Source of the DNA: an uncultured Dorea sp.
GTDB lineage: Bacteria; Bacillota; Clostridia; Lachnospirales; Lachnospiraceae
DNA length: 18,718 bases
Direction of reading: 5' to 3'
Assembly: GCA_910578495.1 (NCBI GenBank)
Contig: CAJTRE010000041.1
Span: forward strand, 1 to 18,718
The position numbers and the translations under genes are program-made. Within the stretch, counting starts at the first letter, position 1, and the number at the start of each line of letters is the position of its first letter. Positions 14,949-18,718 of the stretch are shown in pieces. The notes below the pieces were generated by a model. It was given only the letters and a program-made list of their open reading frames with translations, was not told where the DNA came from and searched no databases.

Positions 14949-16388
14949 TTATAAATTTGCAGCTTTCTTTTCTCTTTCTCTTCTGGCAAGATATGGCATA
15001 ACCATACCTAAAGCAGTAAGAACGATTGGTGTAACAATATTCAGAACCATTGTAAATAAGTCGTCTGAATACATACCAAGAAGGCAACATGCGGCAGTCA
15101 AAATGAAGCACCATCCACCAAAAATCTTCGCCACCGCCTGATTCTTTGTGAAACGATATTCTGCCGGAATTCTATCGTATGCTCTGCGAAGCGCTAAGTA
15201 TGCTACGAATACCCACAGGTAACGAAGAGGCATACATACAGAGTTCAGTTTAGTGAGCTGCTGAAGCACTGCCGCAGCTCCCGGTACTACAGACTGAATC
15301 AGTATAATACTTCCTGATAAAACAACAACCAGTTTGATACCGTTTATGTATGCGCCGTTTTTGTTCTGTTTCAGAAGTGCGCTTGGGACGAATTCTTGGG
15401 ACTGCTCATTACCTAACAGCATACGAAGCGGAGCATCAATACTTACTACAAGTGTTGAGAACTGTCCGATCATATTACATAAAGCATACAGAACAAGAAG
15501 CGCATCCCCAACTCCATAGTAGTTACCGAGCTTCTGGAACGCCCAGTAAGCGCCATTTGCTACATATGCATTAAATGTATCCGAATCTGCATTAATCACT
15601 TCAGGATCGAACATCATACCCATTGCAAAAGTACCAAGGATTGCACATACAACTACCATGACAGCCATAATGACCATACTTCTTGGAAATCCTTTCGAAG
15701 GATTTTCTACCTTATTAACATAAGGAGAAATCTTCTCTACACCACCTACTGCAAACACCAAGATTGATAAGGATGTAAAGTAAGTAACATTAAACTGCGG
15801 AACCAGATTCTTCATGCTAAAATCTAATGATACATAGCCTCCGTCCGGATTGATTGCCGGAGCTGCAATCATCATAACGATGAAAAGGATGGACATAATA
15901 AACATGCTTGTTCCAGCAATAGCCGCAAGCTTCTTCAGAGGATTCATACCCTTACTTGCTACCCAGCAGAAGAATAAAAATACAACCAATGTTGCAATCT
16001 GTACCCAAAGCGTCGGGAACGTATCATATGTCTCTGCATTACGGAATACCGCCCAGCTTAACGCTTTAAGACCACCGCTTCCCTTGCTGGCAATGTACGT
16101 AATGTGGCATGCCCAATAAGTCTAGCCTGCGTAGTAAGCAATCTTCGGTCCCATTGTGTTGTTGATCCAGGAACTTACTCCACCGCCCGATGTCTTAAAT
16201 GCTGAACCTAACTCTCCGACCATTAACGCATATGGTACAAAGTAGAGTGCAAACATAAGAACCCAGCTAAAAATTACCTGTGTTCCGTTGAAGTACATGA
16301 ACCCATTCGCAACATTTCCAAATCCCCATACAGCGGAAAATGCGATAAACGTTAGGGTTTTCCAAGTCATTTTCTTTGAATCTTCCAT
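14949..16388 (-). pseudogene. APC-superfamily amino acid permease (GadC-like) interrupted by an in-frame UAG
   Basis: The full frame is 480 codons, typical of 12-helix amino acid permeases. Codon 89 is TAG (16124-16122), after MGPKIAYYAG, and the frame then continues without shift as TYWACHITYIASKG to the normal end. Family position suggests Trp (TGG) at the stop, so one G-to-A change explains it. The N-terminal block (FIAFSAVWGFGNVANG, GELGSAFKTSGGGVSSW) and downstream parts (NMIGQFSTLVVSIDAPLRMLLG, KLNSVCMPLRYLWVFVAY) resemble the glutamate:GABA antiporter-like branch of the APC superfamily. GGGAGGAG precedes the ATG at 16388. The rest of the reading frame looks undamaged, so the lesion is recent, or a sequencing error. 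A restart at the ATG at 15989 would lack the first helices. Other genes here stop at TAG, so recoding is unlikely. Confidence 0.82.
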
Positions 16389-16419
16389 TTCTCTCCTCCC
16401 AAATGATACTTGTTAATTG

Positions 16420-16437
16420 TAGATTGTTAACAATCTA
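16420..16437. promoter_or_regulatory. 18-bp perfect palindrome, candidate GntR/FCD operator
   Basis: TAGATTGTTAACAATCTA is its own reverse complement. Its TTGT..ACAA core fits the GT-N-AC pattern common to GntR-family operators. It lies between the predicted permease promoter and the permease start codon, where a bound repressor would block transcription. The GntR-type regulator encoded two genes downstream is the likely partner. Confidence 0.6.
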
Positions 16438-16449
16438 TTTGTCGAAAAT

Positions 16450-16478
16450 AGAATAACATATATACTAAACAAAATCAA
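16450..16478 (-). promoter_or_regulatory. predicted promoter of the permease-aminopeptidase-regulator group
   Basis: TTGATT (16478-16473) and TATTCT (16455-16450) with a 17-bp spacer on the minus strand. The match is moderate. The 18-bp palindrome follows directly, near +6 to +23. Confidence 0.45.
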
Positions 16479-16506
16479 TAATATTTTATAAGAAACTAAT
16501 TATTTT

Positions 16507-17871
16507 TTATTTATTTCGTACAATAATCTTTTTATCTTTCCATTTTCCACTTCTGACTCTAAGGAAAGAAAACGCAGAACCAACTGCCCAGCCAATCGGA
16601 ATAGACCACCAGATAGCGCTCTCTCCAATCAGATATGCCAGCATATAAGCCACGATTACGCGGACAAACAGATTGGACATGGAGCTAAGCATAAACGCCT
16701 TCATATCTCCTGCTCCCCTCAGAAGTCCATTTCCCACGAATAAGAGTCCCATAAGAATATAAAATACAGAAACAGTCTTCATATAGCTGAGCCCGTATCC
16801 CATAGCACTTCCGGCTTCGCCTGTATTTAAGAATAACCCCAGCAGATTCGGACCAAATAAGAAGATAATTCCGGTAATGGTAAGACCGAAGATTACTACC
16901 ATTAAAAGACATGCCTTATAGCCTTCAATGACACGCTCCGGCTTCTTGGCGCCAATATTCTGCGCTGTATAACTGGACATTGCATTAGAAAAATTCATAT
17001 TAGGCATCATTGCCAGCGTATCAATCTTTGTCGCCGCCGTATAACCTGCGACAAAAACTTTTCCGTAAGAATTTACAAGCCCCTGCATAAACATCATACT
17101 AAGTGACACAATAGACTGCTGAATCATAGACGGAATACCTACACGTGCAATCTGGCGTACTGCGTCTATTTCAAACAATCCTGGCTTATCTTCCAGACGG
17201 TCTTCTTCATTATCCATTTTGTACAACCGTCTCATTAAAACATAGAAAGAAATAAACGCACACATTCCCTGTGCAATCAAAGTTGCCCAGGCTACTCCCG
17301 CTACTCCCATCTCGAATCGTATGACAAACAATAAATCCAATACAATATTGGTGAGGGCCGATACCATCAAAAACCGTAAGGGTGTTGAACTGTCTCCCAG
17401 TGCATTATAAATTCCATTCATCGTATTATATATAAACAGAAAAACTGCTCCGCCAAAATAAATTCTTAAATATGTAAGAGAATCCGCCATAATATCGGTG
17501 TCCGTACCAAGAAGCTGAAGAAGAGGCGCTGAAACGACTTCTCCCACCGCCATAATCGCAAGACCAATTACGCCAATTGTAATTAGCGCAGTGTAGATTG
17601 TCGTCTTCATGGAAACAATCTGATTCGCTCCAAATAACTGTGAAATTACAACATTACACCCCATAGAGAGCCCCGCTGCAACCGCAACTGCCAAAAAAAC
17701 GACCGGAAATGAAGAGCCTACCGCAGCTAACGCATCTTCTCCGACAAATTTTCCAACAACCATAGAATCTACCATATTGTAAAGTTGTTGAAACAAATTA
17801 CCCAATACCATAGGCATTGCAAAGAAAAACAACAATTTTAATGGTTTTCCTTCTGTAAGATTTTTTACCAT
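16507..17871 (-). CDS. MATE family multidrug/cation efflux transporter
   Basis: A 454-residue membrane protein with the twelve-helix MATE architecture in two halves. The N-terminal half begins LFFFAMPMVLGNLFQQLYNMVDSMVVGKFVG, a hallmark of the family's first two helices, followed by DALAAVGSSFPVVF. The second half repeats the pattern around IARVGIPSMIQQSIVSLSMMFMQGLVNSYG. It would export drugs, toxins or metabolites in exchange for Na+ or H+; the substrate is not predictable. The start is clear, with AAGGAGG 9 nt upstream of the ATG at 17871. It has its own promoter overlapping the terminator of the tRNA cluster. It precedes the permease in the same direction, 118 nt away, without an evident terminator between them. 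Confidence 0.92.
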   Translation of the reverse strand: MVKNLTEGKPLKLLFFFAMPMVLGNLFQQLYNMVDSMVVGKFVGEDALAAVGSSFPVVFLAVAVAAGLSMGCNVVISQLFGANQIVSMKTTIYTALITIGVIGLAIMAVGEVVSAPLLQLLGTDTDIMADSLTYLRIYFGGAVFLFIYNTMNGIYNALGDSSTPLRFLMVSALTNIVLDLLFVIRFEMGVAGVAWATLIAQGMCAFISFYVLMRRLYKMDNEEDRLEDKPGLFEIDAVRQIARVGIPSMIQQSIVSLSMMFMQGLVNSYGKVFVAGYTAATKIDTLAMMPNMNFSNAMSSYTAQNIGAKKPERVIEGYKACLLMVVIFGLTITGIIFLFGPNLLGLFLNTGEAGSAMGYGLSYMKTVSVFYILMGLLFVGNGLLRGAGDMKAFMLSSMSNLFVRVIVAYMLAYLIGESAIWWSIPIGWAVGSAFSFLRVRSGKWKDKKIIVRNK

Positions 17872-17897
17872 GTTACCGCTTCCTCCTTATAAATACC

Positions 17898-17925
17898 ATT
17901 ATATACACAAATAGAAACAGTGCAA
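17898..17925 (-). promoter_or_regulatory. MATE gene promoter (TTGCAC-16-TATAAT)
   Basis: TTGCAC (17925-17920) and a perfect TATAAT (17903-17898) with a 16-bp spacer, about 20 nt before the AAGGAGG site. The -35 box lies inside the 3' arm of the tRNA-cluster terminator. Confidence 0.7.
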
Positions 17926-17949
17926 ATACATAAAACTGTATTTACACTG
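17911..17949 (-). terminator. terminator of the tRNA cluster
   Basis: CAGTGTAAATACA (17949-17937) pairs with TGTATTTGCACTG (17930-17918) through 13 bp including one U.G wobble, around a 6-nt loop, followed by TTTCTATT. It lies 12 nt after tRNA-Lys, the last gene of the cluster. Confidence 0.75.
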
Positions 17950-17961
17950 CTCTCATTCCAA

Positions 17962-18034
17962 TGAGCGTGCGGGGATTCGAACCCCGGACAACTTGATTAA
18001 AAGTCAAGTGCTCTACCGACTGAGCTACACGCCC
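17962..18034 (-). tRNA. tRNA-Lys (UUU)
   Basis: A complete 73-nt cloverleaf. The acceptor GGGCGTG pairs with CACGCTC (one G.U), the anticodon loop is CTTTTAA with anticodon TTT, and the T arm is GGGG TTCGAAT CCCC. The discriminator is A. CCA is not encoded. Confidence 0.95.
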
Positions 18035-18063
18035 ATATTCAATTGCTTGTCTTATAAAACAAA

Positions 18064-18136
<73 letters not shown>

Positions 18137-18160
18137 GTTTTAAGATTAGGAAGCATCAAA

Positions 18161-18285
18161 CGGCTTAGAAATTAAGATTAAACCGTTGAAAGTTTACTTT
18201 CATAAGGTTTAAAATTGATTTCTTAGCCGATTCATATTTATGAATCGACGTACATCGAGGGAATCTTGTATTCCCGAGATGGGCT
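18161..18285. repeat. three consecutive hairpins in a tRNA spacer of unknown role
   Basis: Between tRNA-fMet and tRNA-Phe lies an unusually long 176-nt spacer. It holds an imperfect long hairpin at 18161-18229 (CGGCTTAGAAAT against ATTTCTTAGCCG, inner AAACC/GGTTT, and a perfect TGAAAG/CTTTCA tip). Next is a 9-bp palindromic stem CGATTCATA/TATGAATCG at 18228-18247. Last is CATC..GGGAAT/ATTCCC..GATG near 18253-18281 with a symmetric GA/GA internal loop on the plus strand. I recognise no known RNA family. It may be a decayed insertion or a structured transcript spacer. Confidence 0.5.
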
Positions 18286-18312
18286 GTTTGAATAATCTCT
18301 CACCAATCCAAG

Positions 18313-18386
<74 letters not shown>

Positions 18387-18417
18387 ATATTAAATTATAT
18401 TGTCTCGTTTGAGACAA

Positions 18418-18490
18418 AGCCGATGATCGGACTCGAACCGATAACCTGCTGATTACAAATCAGCTGCTCTGCCAATTGAGCCACATCGGC
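18418..18490 (-). tRNA. tRNA-Thr (UGU)
   Basis: A complete 73-nt cloverleaf. The acceptor GCCGATG pairs with CATCGGC, the anticodon loop is TTTGTAA with anticodon TGT, the T loop is TTCGAGT and the discriminator is U. CCA is not encoded. Confidence 0.95.
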
Positions 18491-18509
18491 ACAAGTTTTG
18501 ATAAAAAAC

Positions 18510-18530
18510 GGATGGAGAAGGATTCGAACC
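18510..18530 (-). repeat. duplicate of the tRNA-Tyr 3' end (T arm plus acceptor strand)
   Basis: Bases 18510-18530 are identical over 21 bp to 18573-18593, which encode the T arm and 3' acceptor strand of tRNA-Tyr. The copy lies 63 bp downstream of the tRNA in the direction of transcription and is followed by a run of six T. No complete tRNA can be folded around it. Such truncated 3' copies are typical of attachment-site remnants of integrated elements, or of tRNA gene decay. Confidence 0.75.
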
Positions 18531-18571
18531 GTTTTGGTTTTAGCAAACAGTTGACTCTTTCTTCAACCTAA

Positions 18572-18653
18572 TGGATGGAGAAGGATTCGAACCTTCGAAG
18601 GCGTTGCCAACAGATTTACAGTCTGCCCCCTTTGGCCACTCGGGAATCCATCC
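18572..18653 (-). tRNA. tRNA-Tyr (GUA)
   Basis: An 82-nt class II tRNA. The acceptor GGATGGA pairs with TCCATCC, the anticodon loop is CTGTAAA with anticodon GTA, and a long variable arm (TTGGCAACGCCTTCG region) follows. The discriminator is A. CCA is not encoded. Its 3' end is duplicated just downstream. Confidence 0.95.
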
Positions 18654-18665
18654 AAATTATTTAAA

Positions 18666-18718
18666 TGGGACCAATAGGGCTCGAACCTATGACCCTCTGC
18701 TTGTAAGGCAGATGCTCT
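18666..18718 (-). tRNA. tRNA-Val (UAC), partial, 5' part beyond the window
   Basis: The 3' 53 nt are visible: an anticodon stem TCTGC/GCAGA around CTTACAA (anticodon TAC), a T arm with TTCGAGC, a 3' acceptor strand TGGTCCC and discriminator A. The D arm and 5' acceptor strand lie past the right edge. Confidence 0.9.

Noticed and set aside
16122..16124. UAG as a recoded (for example pyrrolysine) codon in the permease
   Set aside because: APC permeases have no known need for it, the expected residue is Trp, and TAG serves as an ordinary stop for the fructokinase and the AI-2E gene.
18488..18572. A second complete tRNA gene between tRNA-Thr and tRNA-Tyr
   Set aside because: Only the T arm and 3' acceptor strand are present. 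No matching 5' acceptor strand, D arm or foldable anticodon arm can be found.

Overview
This is a low-GC Firmicutes chromosome segment, most likely from a gut Lachnospiraceae relative (Blautia / Dorea / Ruminococcus gnavus type). The inference rests on strong AGGAGG ribosome binding sites, near-consensus TTGACA/TATAAT promoters, T-tailed terminators, a yybP-ykoY riboswitch, tRNA genes without encoded CCA, and gene content typical of that family. Nearly everything is on the minus strand. Only a partial gene at the left edge is on the plus strand.

Region 1 (2-477): the 3' end of an unrecognised plus-strand gene meets a 20-bp perfect-stem bidirectional terminator. Region 2 (452-8618, minus strand) is a complete intracellular fructoside utilisation locus. 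In transcription order it holds a LacI-family regulator, a CUT1 ABC sugar-binding lipoprotein, two ABC permeases, a GH172 (DUF2961) enzyme, a GH32 beta-fructofuranosidase and a PfkB-family fructokinase. No ABC ATPase is present, so a shared MsmK/MsiK-type ATPase elsewhere is presumed. The GH172/GH32 pair, both without signal peptides, suggests import of small fructosides such as difructose dianhydrides or fructo-oligosaccharides, hydrolysis in the cytoplasm and phosphorylation to fructose 6-phosphate. A consensus promoter, two identical TGGAACCCGTTCCA operators 54 bp apart and an intercistronic hairpin after the binding-protein gene show how it is likely controlled.

Region 3 (8665-12853): an AI-2E family membrane protein is translationally coupled to a P2-type cation ATPase. 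The transcript starts at a consensus promoter and carries a yybP-ykoY (Mn2+) riboswitch whose P1 3' strand also forms one arm of an intrinsic terminator. The annotation 'calcium ATPase' should therefore be read as a likely Mn2+ (or Mn2+/Ca2+) exporter. A 163-bp MITE-like element with 14-bp terminal inverted repeats and an 8-bp target duplication sits in the leader between riboswitch and start codon.

Region 4 (12855-16478): an APC-family amino acid permease interrupted by one in-frame amber codon, an M18 aminopeptidase and a GntR/FCD regulator. A perfect 18-bp palindrome with a GntR-like core lies at the permease promoter. Region 5 (16507-17925): a MATE efflux transporter with its own promoter. 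Region 6 (17918-18718): a tRNA cluster read leftwards, Val (partial), Tyr, Thr, fMet, Phe, Lys. It contains a duplicated tRNA-Tyr 3' end and an unexplained hairpin-rich 176-nt spacer, and ends in a terminator that overlaps the MATE promoter.
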